NCBI GenBank assembly: GCA_964531735.1
Contig: CAZHGD010000019.1
Coordinates: 1-61,418, forward strand
Reading direction: 5' to 3'
Length of the DNA: 61,418 bases
From: CAZHGD01 sp964531735
Lineage (GTDB): Bacteria > Armatimonadota > UBA10988
The notes beneath the pieces are model-generated. The model saw only the letters and a list, made by a program, of their open reading frames with translations, searched no databases and was not told where the DNA came from. Shown here in pieces: positions 9,090-17,944 of this stretch. The position numbers and the translations under genes were made by a program. How positions within the stretch are numbered: position 1 is the stretch's first letter; each line of letters begins with the position of its first letter.

Positions 9090-9368
9090 TCAGCCGCCGC
9101 GCACGCTGACCTCGGCCTCGCTCAGCGCTTGGACCAGCACCAGTCCGTGGCAGCCACAGCGGAACCGGTCACCGGTCTGCAGCAGGTAGTCGTGCGGGTC
9201 GCCCTCGGCGGTCAGCCAGACCTGGCCGGTGAGACAGACCACCTCCAGCGGCCCCTCGGCCGCCTCGGCGCGGCGCAGCTCGTGCGGATGGAGCCACAGG
9301 ACCTGCGTCGTGACCCGCCGACCAAACCAAGCCACCCGGTCCGCTGACCCAACCATCTCCGCCGCCAT
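9090..9368 (-). CDS. DUF2917-family protein
   Basis: A 92-residue small cytoplasmic protein. The pattern LHPHELRRAEAAEGPLEVVC, GQVWLTAEGDPHDYLLQTGD and GLVLVQALSEAEVSV follows DUF2917, a cupin-like all-beta fold of unknown role. The ATG at 9368 has GGAG upstream; earlier frames extend into the divergent regulator's promoter. It is transcribed away from the MocR-type gene, so the regulator may control it, but that is only suggested by position. Confidence 0.75.
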   Translation of the reverse strand: MAAEMVGSADRVAWFGRRVTTQVLWLHPHELRRAEAAEGPLEVVCLTGQVWLTAEGDPHDYLLQTGDRFRCGCHGLVLVQALSEAEVSVRGG

Positions 9369-9443
9369 GGTCCTGCTCCGCGGCGCCGCTCCACGGTGGC
9401 GCCTACGGTGATCATGCCCCATCCGCCGCGACCATAACAGTGT

Positions 9444-9490
9444 CAGTTGGTTGCGATTGTAACGAGTACAGTCTACAATCCGTGCAACTG
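9444..9490 (+). promoter_or_regulatory. Promoter with nested palindromes before MocR-type gene
   Basis: A -35 box TTGCGA (9451-9456) and a -10 box TACAAT (9474-9479) are separated by 17 bases. Two nested inverted repeats cover it: ATTGTA (9456-9461) with TACAAT (9474-9479), and CAGTTG (9444-9449) with CAACTG (9485-9490), sharing nearly the same centre. The arrangement suits autoregulation by the adjacent dimeric regulator. Confidence 0.6.
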
Positions 9491-9517
9491 TTAGGGTCTG
9501 ACCCTCGGGGATCTGTG

Positions 9518-10972
9518 ATGGGCCACGGGTTGAGCGGCAACGGCGATCAGGGCGAGGCGCCGCTACGGCTGTACGAGCAGTTGGCGCAGCAGCTCACCGC
9601 GCAGGTGGACAGCGGGCAACTGGCGGCGGGTGAGCGCCTGCCGTCGGTCCGCCAGATGAGCCGTCAGCGCGGCGTCAGCGTCGCCACGGTGCTGGCGGCC
9701 TACCAACTGCTGGAGGACCGTGGGCGCATCGAGGCGCGGCCGCAATCGGGCCACTATGTGCGGGCCGTCGGCGCGCCGGGGGTGCTCGAGCCGGAGCCGT
9801 CGCGTCCGACGCCGGCGCCCAGCGAGGTGGACACCGCCGGGCTGGTCTCGTTGCTCTTGCGCGACGCAGCCGATCCGCAGTTGCTGCAACTCGGCGTGGC
9901 GCTGCCCAACGCGGCGCTCCTGCCCACCGAGCGCCTGCATCGTATCCTGGCCCGCCTGGCCCGCGGCACCGGCGGCGGCTACACCGATCCGCGCGGTGTC
10001 GAGCCGCTACGCGCACAGATCGCCAGCCGGCTGGCGCGCCTGGGCCTGCTGGTCGCCCCCGACGAGATCATCGTCACCTGCGGCTGCCAGGAAGCCTTGA
10101 TGATCGCGCTCCGCGCCACCTGTCAAGCAGGCGACACGGTGGTGCTCGAATCGCCGGCCTACTTCAACTTCTTCCAGGCCATCGAGACGCTGGGGCTGCG
10201 CGCGCTGGAACTGCCGACGCAGCCGCGGGAAGGCATCAGCCTGACGGCGCTGGCGACCGTGCTCGGCCAGCACCGCGTCGGCGCCTGTCTGCTGAGCACC
10301 AACTACAGCAACCCACTCGGCGCCACCATGCCGCTGGCGGCGAAGCGCGAGCTGGTCGACCTGCTGGCCGAGCACGGAGTGCCGCTGATCGAGGACGACA
10401 TCTACGGCGACCTGGCCCACTCGGGTGACCGGCCGCCGGTGGCCAAGGGCTTCGATGGCGATGGTGGCGTCATCCTCTGCTCGTCGTTCTCGAAGACCAT
10501 CTCGCCCGGCGTCCGCATCGGCTGGATGGTGCCCGGCCGCTGGCTCGACCGCGCCACGCACCTGAAGGCGGTGTTCTCGACGGCCACCGCCACCTTGCCG
10601 CAGTTGGCGGTGGCCGAGTTCCTGGCCACGGCTGGTTACGACCATCACCTGCGCCGCATCGGGCGGGTCTACGCCCGCCTGTGCGCTGAGCTGGCCGAGG
10701 CGGTCGGCCGCTGCTTCCCGGTGGGCACGCGCGTGTCGCGGCCCGACGGCGGGTTCGTGCTCTGGTTGCAGTGCCCCGACTATGTCGACGCCCGGGCTCT
10801 GCACCAGGCCATGCGCGAGCGCGGCGTGACCATTGCGCCGGGCGTGATGTTCGGCACGCAGGAGCGCTACCGGCACTGCCTGCGCCTGAACGCCGCGTTC
10901 TGGTCGGAGCCGGCCGCGCCGGCGGCGGTGGCCGAGATGGGACGACTGGCCGCGCAAATGCAGAGCGGGTAG
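9518..10972 (+). CDS. MocR/PdxR-type GntR regulator with aminotransferase domain
   Basis: A 484-residue cytoplasmic transcription factor. Residues ~10-80 form a GntR winged helix (LPSVRQMSRQRGVSVATVLA, then GRIEARPQSGHYV). A linker leads to a fold-type I aminotransferase domain with the PLP lysine in CSSFSKTISPGVRIGW and the family segment STNYSNPLGATM. MocR proteins sense PLP or an amino-acid adduct and control vitamin B6, GABA or amino-acid genes. Neighbours do not reveal the target here. The start was chosen downstream of the promoter boxes; an open frame continues upstream but would run through them. Confidence 0.88.
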   Translation: MGHGLSGNGDQGEAPLRLYEQLAQQLTAQVDSGQLAAGERLPSVRQMSRQRGVSVATVLAAYQLLEDRGRIEARPQSGHYVRAVGAPGVLEPEPSRPTPAPSEVDTAGLVSLLLRDAADPQLLQLGVALPNAALLPTERLHRILARLARGTGGGYTDPRGVEPLRAQIASRLARLGLLVAPDEIIVTCGCQEALMIALRATCQAGDTVVLESPAYFNFFQAIETLGLRALELPTQPREGISLTALATVLGQHRVGACLLSTNYSNPLGATMPLAAKRELVDLLAEHGVPLIEDDIYGDLAHSGDRPPVAKGFDGDGGVILCSSFSKTISPGVRIGWMVPGRWLDRATHLKAVFSTATATLPQLAVAEFLATAGYDHHLRRIGRVYARLCAELAEAVGRCFPVGTRVSRPDGGFVLWLQCPDYVDARALHQAMRERGVTIAPGVMFGTQERYRHCLRLNAAFWSEPAAPAAVAEMGRLAAQMQSG

Positions 10973-10976
10973 GCGG

Positions 10977-11513
10977 TCAGCCAGACAGCAGCACCCCCTC
11001 CACCGCCAGCAACTGCGCCTTGCGCGCCACGCCGCCGCCGTAGCCACCCAGGCGGCCGTCGGCGTTGATGACGCGGTGGCACGGAATCACGATCGCCACG
11101 CGGTTCTGCCCGTTGGCGTGGCCTACGGCACGGACCGCCTTGGGTTGGCCGATGGCGCGGGCGATGTCGGCGTAGCTGCACGTCTCGCCATAGGGGATGT
11201 GCCGCAGCGCCGCCCAGACGCGCTGCTGGAAGTCGGTGCCGGGCGTCTCCAGCGGCACCTCGAACGCGCGGCGCGTGCCGGCGAAGTACTCGGCCAGCTC
11301 GGCGCGAAGCTGCGCCAGCACCGCGCCGTCGGCCGGCAGCAACCGCTCGCGCAACGCCGCCGGCAGAGCCGCCAACGGCGAGGTAACTGCGGCCGGGTCG
11401 GCGAAGACCAACCGGCAGAGGCCGGCCTCGGTGGCGGCGGCGGCCATGGTGCCGACCGGTGTCTCGAGCCAGGCCAGCAGGTCATTCGGTGCAGGGCGGC
11501 GGTTGGTGCTCAT
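10977..11513 (-). CDS. ogt: Methylated-DNA--protein-cysteine methyltransferase
   Basis: A 178-residue DNA repair protein that transfers the alkyl group from O6-alkylguanine to its own cysteine. The active site VAIVIPCHRVINADG is intact, as are the DNA-binding helix (PYGETCSYADIARAIGQPKA) with the arginine finger context AVRAVGHANGQN, and the C-terminal GRLGGYGGG loop. The N-terminal RNase-H-like region (ETPVGTMAAAATEAGLCRL) is also present, so this is an Ogt-type stand-alone enzyme without an Ada regulator domain. Its ATG has only a weak ribosome site. It converges on the MocR-type gene with four bases between them. Confidence 0.92.
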   Translation of the reverse strand: MSTNRRPAPNDLLAWLETPVGTMAAAATEAGLCRLVFADPAAVTSPLAALPAALRERLLPADGAVLAQLRAELAEYFAGTRRAFEVPLETPGTDFQQRVWAALRHIPYGETCSYADIARAIGQPKAVRAVGHANGQNRVAIVIPCHRVINADGRLGGYGGGVARKAQLLAVEGVLLSG

Positions 11514-11568
11514 AATGCACCAGGATAGTGCCGGCAGCGGTGCCGGCGCAACCGTGGAGGGACCGGTC

Positions 11569-12789
11569 ATGACCAGACGATACCTGCTGCCGCTGTGCGC
11601 CCTCGCCACGCTCGCGCTGGTGGCCGTGGCGCAACCGCCGGCCGGCGGGCTGACCTACCCGATTGTCGGCACCGGCCAGACGCGGTGCTATGACAACCAC
11701 CACCCGATCTCGCCGCCGCAGCCTGGCCAGCCGTTCTATGGCCAGGACGCGCAGCACCCCGGACCGAAGCCGGCCTACCGCGATCTGGGCGACGGCACCA
11801 TCGCCGACCTGAACACCGGGCTGGTATGGGTCAGAGCGCGGGGCAGCAAGGTCACCTGGGACGACGCCGTGGCGGGCGCCAAGACCTGCCAGGTCGGCGG
11901 TCACCGCGACTGGCGACTGCCGACCATCAAGGAGCTGTACTCGCTGATCAACTTCAACGGCGGCTTCCATGGACCGCAGTCTGCCGTGCCCTACCTGGAC
12001 ACGCGCTACTTCGACTTCGTCTACGGCGACACCTCACGCGGCGAGCGCCCCATCGATTGCCAGGACTGGAGCGCCACGGCCTACGGTGCCACCACCATGA
12101 ACGGCAACCCGACGGTGTTCGGCGTCAACTTCGCCGATGGTCGCATCAAGGGTTACCCGAAGAACGACCCGCGGCGCGGTCCGAACGCGTTCCACCGGCT
12201 CTACGCCCGCTATGTGCGCGGCAACCCGGCCTACGGCCGCAACGACTTCCGCGATCAGGGCGACGGGACCATCCATGACCGCGCGACCGGGCTGGTCTGG
12301 TCGCAGGCGGACAGCGGGCAGGGCCTGAACTGGCAAGCGGCGCTGGCCTGGGTGCAGGCACGCAACCGCGAGAACCACCTGGGACACCACGACTGGCGCC
12401 TGCCCAACGCCAAGGAGTTGCAGAGCATTGTCGACTACCGCCGGTGCCCGGCGGTGACCAACTCGGCCGCCATCGACCCGGTCTTCGCCATCAGCCGGTT
12501 GAGCGACGGCGAGTACCCGTTCTTCTGGACCAGCACCAGCCACCTGGAAGGTCCGTCGGACCAGCAAGGGACGGCGGCGGTCTACCTCGCGTTCGGCCGG
12601 GCGCTGGGCTGGATGCAGTTCCCGCCGGGCCGCGGCGCCTACCGCCTGCTCGACGTACACGGCGCCGGCGCGCAGCGCAGCGACCCGAAGCAGGGCGACC
12701 CGGCCGCGTTCCCGCACGGACGCGGACCGCAAGGCGACGTCATCCGCATCCACAACTACGTGCGTCTGGTGCGCGACGCCGGCGGTTAG
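11569..12789 (+). CDS. Secreted protein with two DUF1566 (Lcl-type) domains
   Basis: A 406-residue exported protein. A signal peptide (MTRRYLLPLCALATLALVAVAQP) precedes two copies of the DUF1566 domain, each with the pattern DGTI-D--TGLVW then GHRDWRLPTIKELYSLI (first) or GHHDWRLPNAKELQSIV (second). DUF1566 occurs in Legionella collagen-like adhesin tails and in many surface proteins; its biochemical role is not settled. The ATG was chosen because GGAGG lies eight bases upstream and a signal peptide begins there. The stop overlaps the convergent gene at 12786 by four bases. Confidence 0.82.
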   Translation: MTRRYLLPLCALATLALVAVAQPPAGGLTYPIVGTGQTRCYDNHHPISPPQPGQPFYGQDAQHPGPKPAYRDLGDGTIADLNTGLVWVRARGSKVTWDDAVAGAKTCQVGGHRDWRLPTIKELYSLINFNGGFHGPQSAVPYLDTRYFDFVYGDTSRGERPIDCQDWSATAYGATTMNGNPTVFGVNFADGRIKGYPKNDPRRGPNAFHRLYARYVRGNPAYGRNDFRDQGDGTIHDRATGLVWSQADSGQGLNWQAALAWVQARNRENHLGHHDWRLPNAKELQSIVDYRRCPAVTNSAAIDPVFAISRLSDGEYPFFWTSTSHLEGPSDQQGTAAVYLAFGRALGWMQFPPGRGAYRLLDVHGAGAQRSDPKQGDPAAFPHGRGPQGDVIRIHNYVRLVRDAGG

Positions 12790-13460
12790 CCGATGTCGAA
12801 GTAGCGCCGGACCGCCTGGGTCAGGGCGTCGCGCGCCGAGGCCGCCACCGCGATGCCCTGGAGGCCGACGCCAGGGAACGACCACAAGTGCGCCAACTCG
12901 AGCTGCGCCGGCTTGGAGCCGCGGATCGGCACGTCTTCGGCCCGGAGCAGCGGCGTCCACCATTTGGGGTTGTGGGCCGCGTCGCCCAGCGGTGCGGCCA
13001 CCACCGACTGGTCGGCCAGTTCGCCGAGCACCACCCACGGCCGCGTGGCGCCGTCGTAGATGGTGCCGCAAGGCGGGCGCGTGCCCGACGCGAGGAGCGA
13101 GCCCGGCCAGACCACCTGCCAGAGGTGCCGCCCGCGTAGCAGGCAGTTGGCCAGCGCCAGGCGGCTGCCGCGGCGAAGGCCGTTCACCGGCTCCAGCATC
13201 GCTTCGTCCAACGCCGCCACCCAGCTCACCTGGTAGTCCTCGTCGAACTGCACCACCTGCGTCAACCGGTTGGCGTCGCCGGCGCGTAGCGCGCCTTCAT
13301 GCACCGCCACGACGAGGTCGTCGTCCTCCCACGGCAGCCAAGCCAGTTTGTCCACCTCGCCCGGACGGAACTCGACCTGCTGGTCAGTCAGGATGGTGGC
13401 CAAGGTCAACTCCTGGTCGGTCGCACCGGACGCCATTGCGCCCGCTTGGCGCGCACTCAC
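12786..13460 (-). CDS. Hypothetical protein downstream of RAYT transposase
   Basis: A 224-residue protein I cannot assign. No signal peptide or membrane segment is obvious, and the composition is that of a soluble alpha/beta protein with many Trp residues (KLAWLPWEDDD, HLWQVVWPGSLLA, NPKWWTPLL, HLWSFPG). The GTG start abuts the stop of the RAYT gene with no gap, so the two are likely co-transcribed; an internal ATG eight codons on is an alternative start. A link to REP mobility is possible from position alone. It could equally be a host gene read from the same promoter. Confidence 0.6.
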   Translation of the reverse strand: MSARQAGAMASGATDQELTLATILTDQQVEFRPGEVDKLAWLPWEDDDLVVAVHEGALRAGDANRLTQVVQFDEDYQVSWVAALDEAMLEPVNGLRRGSRLALANCLLRGRHLWQVVWPGSLLASGTRPPCGTIYDGATRPWVVLGELADQSVVAAPLGDAAHNPKWWTPLLRAEDVPIRGSKPAQLELAHLWSFPGVGLQGIAVAASARDALTQAVRRYFDIG

Positions 13461-14141
13461 TCACAGGGCGGCGTCGGCACTGGGCACCACCTTCCGCGGG
13501 CGGCCGGGGCGGCCGGGCTGCGTGCGCAGGCCCAGCGCCGCGAACCGGGCCAGGAACGCCGCGTCGCCGCAGGGCAGTCCGGTGGCGGTCCGCTCGCGCA
13601 GTTGCGCCAGCTCGGCGTCGCTGGCTTCGGCTTCGAGCCAGGCACGCCAGTTGGTGACCTGGGCGCCCGGACAGACCGGCGACACCAACGGGTCGGCCGT
13701 GCCCAAGGCGTGGGCCCGAGCGCTCGACCAGGCGTAGTCGCAGGCGTGGGCGGACAGGCCGGCCCGCACCGGGTTGCGCTCGACGAACCGCACGGCCGTC
13801 CGGAGGTAGGCAGCGTCGAGCGGGCACGAGGCGAACCGGCCCTGCCACAGGTGGCCGCTGAAGCCCTGCGCACGGTTGACCGCCTGCGCGTAGCGCGAAT
13901 GGACCGCGCGTAAGGCCAGACCCAACCCGTCGGCCGTCTGCGGTCGCACCACCAAGTGGACATGGTTCGGCATCAGGCAGTAGGCCAGGACCTCGAGCTG
14001 GTGCCGCCCCGCGGCGTCGGACAGATAGACCTGGTAACGGCGGTAGTCGCCGTCGCCGTAGAACAGCGGCTGGCGGTTGTTGCCCCACTGGCTGACGTGG
14101 TAGGGCAGCTCGGGCACGATGGCACGGGCAGTGCGTGGCAT
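13461..14141 (-). CDS. REP-associated tyrosine transposase (RAYT, Y1_Tnp family)
   Basis: A 226-residue HUH-superfamily protein. The metal-binding HUH motif is intact at His60-Val-His62 (CLMPNHVHLVV), and the C-terminal basic segment RPGRPRK is typical of RAYTs. In the segment that normally reads Tyr-(Ile/Val)-x-x-Asn-Pro-Val, this protein has FVERNPVRAGL, so Phe119 stands where the catalytic tyrosine is expected (Tyr115 in E. coli TnpA-REP, from memory). It may be catalytically dead, or use another Tyr such as that in ACDYAWSS. REP-like elements in this window (108-526, 4710-4824, 58918) are candidate substrates. Confidence 0.85.
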   Translation of the reverse strand: MPRTARAIVPELPYHVSQWGNNRQPLFYGDGDYRRYQVYLSDAAGRHQLEVLAYCLMPNHVHLVVRPQTADGLGLALRAVHSRYAQAVNRAQGFSGHLWQGRFASCPLDAAYLRTAVRFVERNPVRAGLSAHACDYAWSSARAHALGTADPLVSPVCPGAQVTNWRAWLEAEASDAELAQLRERTATGLPCGDAAFLARFAALGLRTQPGRPGRPRKVVPSADAAL

Positions 14142-14172
14142 GGCCCCAGCCTAGCCGGCCGCCGCGGCGACG

Positions 14173-15393
14173 TCAACATTCGGGCTGCGTCACGGATTGC
14201 TGGTGGCGCGGCAGTTGCTGCGCTGCCCACAGCGAAATCAGCACCACGCCGATGCCGATCCAGAACGGGATGCGGTAGTTGTGCAACGTCTTCCACAGCA
14301 CGCCGCCGGTAACCGGCACCACCACCGCGGCGACGTGATTCCACGTGGTGCCCATCGCCAGACTCGGCGTCAGGTCGCCCGGGCGCACGATGCTGTTCAG
14401 GTAGGTGGTGATGCCCAGGCCGAAGCTGAACAGCAGGCTGTCCAGCAGGTACAGACCGTAGAGGATCTCGATGCGTGGGCTGACCGCATAGCCGGTGAAC
14501 ACCAAGACCAGCAGCGTGTAGTAGAGGCTCATCATGCGCCGCTCGCCGTAGCGGTCGATCCAGTGCCCGACCACCGGACTGCAGAGCATGGTCAGTGACG
14601 CGTTGATGAAGGCCAGCACCAGCATGGTCTGCACCTTGGCGCCGAACACCATGATCAACACGAACGGCGCGAAGGTGCCGAAGATCTGCCGCCGGCAGCC
14701 CTCCAAGAAGGTCAGCAGGTAGTACAGCCGGTACTCGCGCCGGTAGACCAAACGGGCCCGCGCGCCCGAGGTCGAGCCGTGCGGCGACAGGCAGCAGGTC
14801 AACAGCGCGGCGGCCATCATCAGGCTGCCGGCCACCACGAACATCGCCGCGTACGGCATGTGGGCCGCGGGCCAGGTGGCCCGGTACCAGCGTGTGAACA
14901 CGACCGTCAGGGCCAGCGTCACCAGCGTGCCGAACGACCCGATGGCGCTCATGCGGCCCAGGTGCCGGCCGCCCGACTGGCCGTCGGCCAAGGCCATGAC
15001 GATGGCCGGCGAGACCGCGAACCACAGGTGGCCGCCGATGGACCAGAAGACCGAAATGAGCACCAGCGAGCCGAAGCCCCAGGCATAGCCGGTGACCGCG
15101 ACGCCGACGGCGCAGCAGGCGATGGCCAGTCCGGACAGGCGCGTCTCGGCCAGCACCACCAGCGAGCCGGCCAAGAACGCGGTCAGCAAGCCGGGCACCT
15201 CGCGCGCGGATTCGAGGAGGCCGAGCTGACCCGGACCGACGCCGAGATCCTCGCGGATGAAGTTCTGGAAGATGCCGCTGTAGACCGCGAAGCCACAGGC
15301 GAACAGGAAGGTCAGCGCGCTGAAGACACGCCAGTCACGGCGCAGGCCGTGGGGCATGGCGTCGGACACGTCGGCGGTCATGGCGGGAAGCAT
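14173..15393 (-). CDS. Major facilitator superfamily transporter
   Basis: A 406-residue inner-membrane carrier with about twelve hydrophobic segments (for example LTFLFACGFAVYSGIF, GLAIACCAVGVAVTGYAWGF, MFVVAGSLMMAAALLTCCL). The cytoplasmic loop after TM6 is short and basic (YRREYRLYY). No substrate signature is recognised. It lies 56 bases downstream of the tandem-duplicated secreted protein on the same strand and may be co-transcribed with it. The ribosome site before the first ATG is weak; a second ATG four codons later is an alternative. Confidence 0.8.
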   Translation of the reverse strand: MLPAMTADVSDAMPHGLRRDWRVFSALTFLFACGFAVYSGIFQNFIREDLGVGPGQLGLLESAREVPGLLTAFLAGSLVVLAETRLSGLAIACCAVGVAVTGYAWGFGSLVLISVFWSIGGHLWFAVSPAIVMALADGQSGGRHLGRMSAIGSFGTLVTLALTVVFTRWYRATWPAAHMPYAAMFVVAGSLMMAAALLTCCLSPHGSTSGARARLVYRREYRLYYLLTFLEGCRRQIFGTFAPFVLIMVFGAKVQTMLVLAFINASLTMLCSPVVGHWIDRYGERRMMSLYYTLLVLVFTGYAVSPRIEILYGLYLLDSLLFSFGLGITTYLNSIVRPGDLTPSLAMGTTWNHVAAVVVPVTGGVLWKTLHNYRIPFWIGIGVVLISLWAAQQLPRHQQSVTQPEC

Positions 15394-15449
15394 GGCTCAG
15401 GGTAGGCGGGCCGCCCGCGAGAGTCAAGCTGCATCGCGGCCACGCGACC

Positions 15450-17822
15450 TCACTGGCGGACGCCGCTCAACTCCTTCAGTGCCGTCTCGAGCACGGCTAC
15501 CGCCTGCGCCTCCTTGGCCGCCGCCGCGCGGATGTGCCCGGCGATGGCGTGCCGCGTGGCCGGCTCCGACAGGCCCTTGATCGCCTGCGGGCCCCAGCCC
15601 GGGCCCCACGGCCAGACCTTGGCGCCCAGCGCGGCCACCTCGTCGTACAGCCCGGCGGCCTGGCGCAGGTGCGCGGACACCTCGGGCACTCTATCGGCCA
15701 TGCCGCGCAGGTAGCCCGCGGCGTTGCGGCGCTCGAACAGCATGACGCACTGGTCGCCATGCACCATCTGCCGCGTACCCATCACCTGGGCGTTGTCCGC
15801 CGGGTAGTCGGCGTCGGTCTCCAGGCCCTTGGCCCAGGCCTCGTAGGCCGCCAAACCGCTGACATGCTGCGGCAGGTTCGCATGTTTCGCCGTGCGCGCC
15901 AGGTCGCTGATCCAGGCCAACGACGAGGCCAGCATGGCCCGCGGCGGGGCGTCACGCCAGCGCACCTTGTCGCCCACCACGATCAGCCCCAGGGGCTCGC
16001 CGCCCTGGGGGCCGAGACCGGCGTCCGGTGCGGTCGTGAAGCGGCTGAACTTGGCGAACCAGTCCGCCTCCTCATACGGGCCGGTCTGCGACGCCTCCTG
16101 GAAGTAGCTCCACCCGCGCAGCACCTCGCCGCCCTGGCGGTAGCCCATGACCACGCCGGCCTCGGGCGGGCCGATGATGCCGAAGGCGATCACCGGGCGC
16201 CCGCGCGACAGGCTCTCGCGCAGCGCCGCCAGCATCTTCTCCTTCTGGCGCGGCACCGGCCGCAGCTCGTACTTGATGCCTTCGCCCAGGTGCCGGAAGA
16301 CGTCCGGCGCCAGGTAGCCCAGGTCGACGTTGCCGCCGTCGTCGCGGTGCCACAGCCGCCGAAAGGCAGCGCCCGAAACGCCCATCAGGTAGTCGTAGTC
16401 AACCGGGTCGCCGAGGTATTCGAGCACCGCGTGCAGTGAGCCGGGGAACGGGCACAGATGCTTGCCGTAGCCGACCTTGGGCACGCCGTCCAGCATCAGC
16501 GCACCGTGGTTGCCCGGCGTGGCCGCCGCCGGCTGCGCGCCGCCCAGCAGCGCCAAGGCCCGTGCCAGGTGGCCGGCCGCCTCGGCGTCGCGCGTGCGCG
16601 CCAGCCGGACCAGCGGCGCCAAACGCCCGCGCAGGTCGGGCCGCGCGAACTTGCGCGCGCCGTCATCGCTGGTGATCATGCCGCCGGTGAACTCCCAGAT
16701 GGCCCAGACCAGGTCGTGCTCATCGTCGAAGCATTGGGCCGCCGCGCGGAGTTCGTCGGCCGCGGCCGGCTCCAGGTCGGCCATACGCCGCAGGTAGTCG
16801 GCACCATAGGCGCGCGCTTCGGCCAACGTGCCGCCGGCCCCGTGGTGTACCTCGTGCTGGCGCCGCAGCAAGGGCAGGCTGTCGGCCCGGTAGAGCGCGT
16901 CCTTGAGCAGCGTGTCGGCCCACATCGTGAAGGCCGCCTGACCCGTCCAGTACCCACGCACCCGCGGTGTGCGCATGATCTCCAGCGCACGCCGCAGCGA
17001 CCGGACGTGGATCTCCCGGTCGCTCGGCCGCTGGATCTTCGGGCCGATCAGGACCAGGCCCCGCGTGCCGGCGAACCAGTCCCGCTTGCGGAAGTACGGG
17101 TCGGGCACGCCGCCACCGGCCTCCTCGAGTTCCAGCCCCTTGGCGAACTCGCCCTCGCCCTGGAAGAAGCTGCGCCCGACCAGCACCTGCCCGCCCTCGT
17201 CGTAGCCGCAGATCAGGCTGCACTCGGGCGGACCCACCACACCCAGCGCCAGCACCGGCACCCCGGCGGTGATGCTGGCCATGATGCGCTCGCGGAAGGT
17301 GGCCTCGCTGTAGTCGTAGTCCTGCGGCACACCGAGCGTCTTCGCGAAGTCCTTGCGCAGCAGCACCTCGCAGCCATAGCCGGCCGCGGCCAGCCCGTCG
17401 CGGAACGTGGCCAGCGGGTCACCCGGCATGGCCAGCAGCGCCATGGCGTCCCAGTCCCAGTCCTTGGTGTCCCAGCCCAGACGGAACGAGGCGCCACAAG
17501 CGCCCTTGATGTAGACGTGCACGACATGCCACGGGTCGCGCGCGTGCTTCGGTGGCAGACCCAGGTTGTCGCCACGATACTCCAGGAACGCGCGCACGCA
17601 GGCCGCGAACGGCTCGTCCTCGGGCCCGCGCGCATCGCCGCGGTAGAACCCGATCCACGGCAGGCCGGCCAACACGCAGCGCACCGCTGGATCAGCCTCG
17701 GCTGGTCGCTTCATCACCGCCGCACCTCCCTGCGCCGCCGGCGCCACGCCGTCCAGGGCCGCCAGCAGGGCCGCCACCCAGATCAACTGTCGCATGTTGG
17801 CCACCACGCTCGGGGACAGCAT
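15450..17822 (-). CDS. Secreted tandem-duplicated protein, BtrH_N/C39-like fold
   Basis: A 790-residue exported protein built from two homologous halves. Half 1 has FAACVRAFLEYRGD, GACGASFRLGW and VPVLALGVVGPPECSLICGY...VGRSFFQ. Half 2 has FPGSLHAVLEYLGD, GVSGAAFRRLW and RPVIAFGIIGPPEAGVVMGY...RGWSYFQ. Each core is followed by a helical region that resembles that of the other half. The pattern recalls the BtrH N-terminal / papain-like C39 fold, where a Cys at the start of the first helix would be catalytic; that residue is Cys in half 1 and near CPFPG in half 2. Function unknown. The start uses GGAG six bases upstream; MRQLIW nine codons later is an alternative. Confidence 0.65.
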   Translation of the reverse strand: MLSPSVVANMRQLIWVAALLAALDGVAPAAQGGAAVMKRPAEADPAVRCVLAGLPWIGFYRGDARGPEDEPFAACVRAFLEYRGDNLGLPPKHARDPWHVVHVYIKGACGASFRLGWDTKDWDWDAMALLAMPGDPLATFRDGLAAAGYGCEVLLRKDFAKTLGVPQDYDYSEATFRERIMASITAGVPVLALGVVGPPECSLICGYDEGGQVLVGRSFFQGEGEFAKGLELEEAGGGVPDPYFRKRDWFAGTRGLVLIGPKIQRPSDREIHVRSLRRALEIMRTPRVRGYWTGQAAFTMWADTLLKDALYRADSLPLLRRQHEVHHGAGGTLAEARAYGADYLRRMADLEPAAADELRAAAQCFDDEHDLVWAIWEFTGGMITSDDGARKFARPDLRGRLAPLVRLARTRDAEAAGHLARALALLGGAQPAAATPGNHGALMLDGVPKVGYGKHLCPFPGSLHAVLEYLGDPVDYDYLMGVSGAAFRRLWHRDDGGNVDLGYLAPDVFRHLGEGIKYELRPVPRQKEKMLAALRESLSRGRPVIAFGIIGPPEAGVVMGYRQGGEVLRGWSYFQEASQTGPYEEADWFAKFSRFTTAPDAGLGPQGGEPLGLIVVGDKVRWRDAPPRAMLASSLAWISDLARTAKHANLPQHVSGLAAYEAWAKGLETDADYPADNAQVMGTRQMVHGDQCVMLFERRNAAGYLRGMADRVPEVSAHLRQAAGLYDEVAALGAKVWPWGPGWGPQAIKGLSEPATRHAIAGHIRAAAAKEAQAVAVLETALKELSGVRQ

Positions 17823-17944
17823 ACCCAACTCCACTCGCCGCGCTGAAGGAACGCCGCACCCGACCGACAACCGACCACCATCCGCCCAGTGCGATAGTAC
17901 CGCATGAGAAGGTCGGCCACCAGATCGACCAAGGGGTTGCACCC

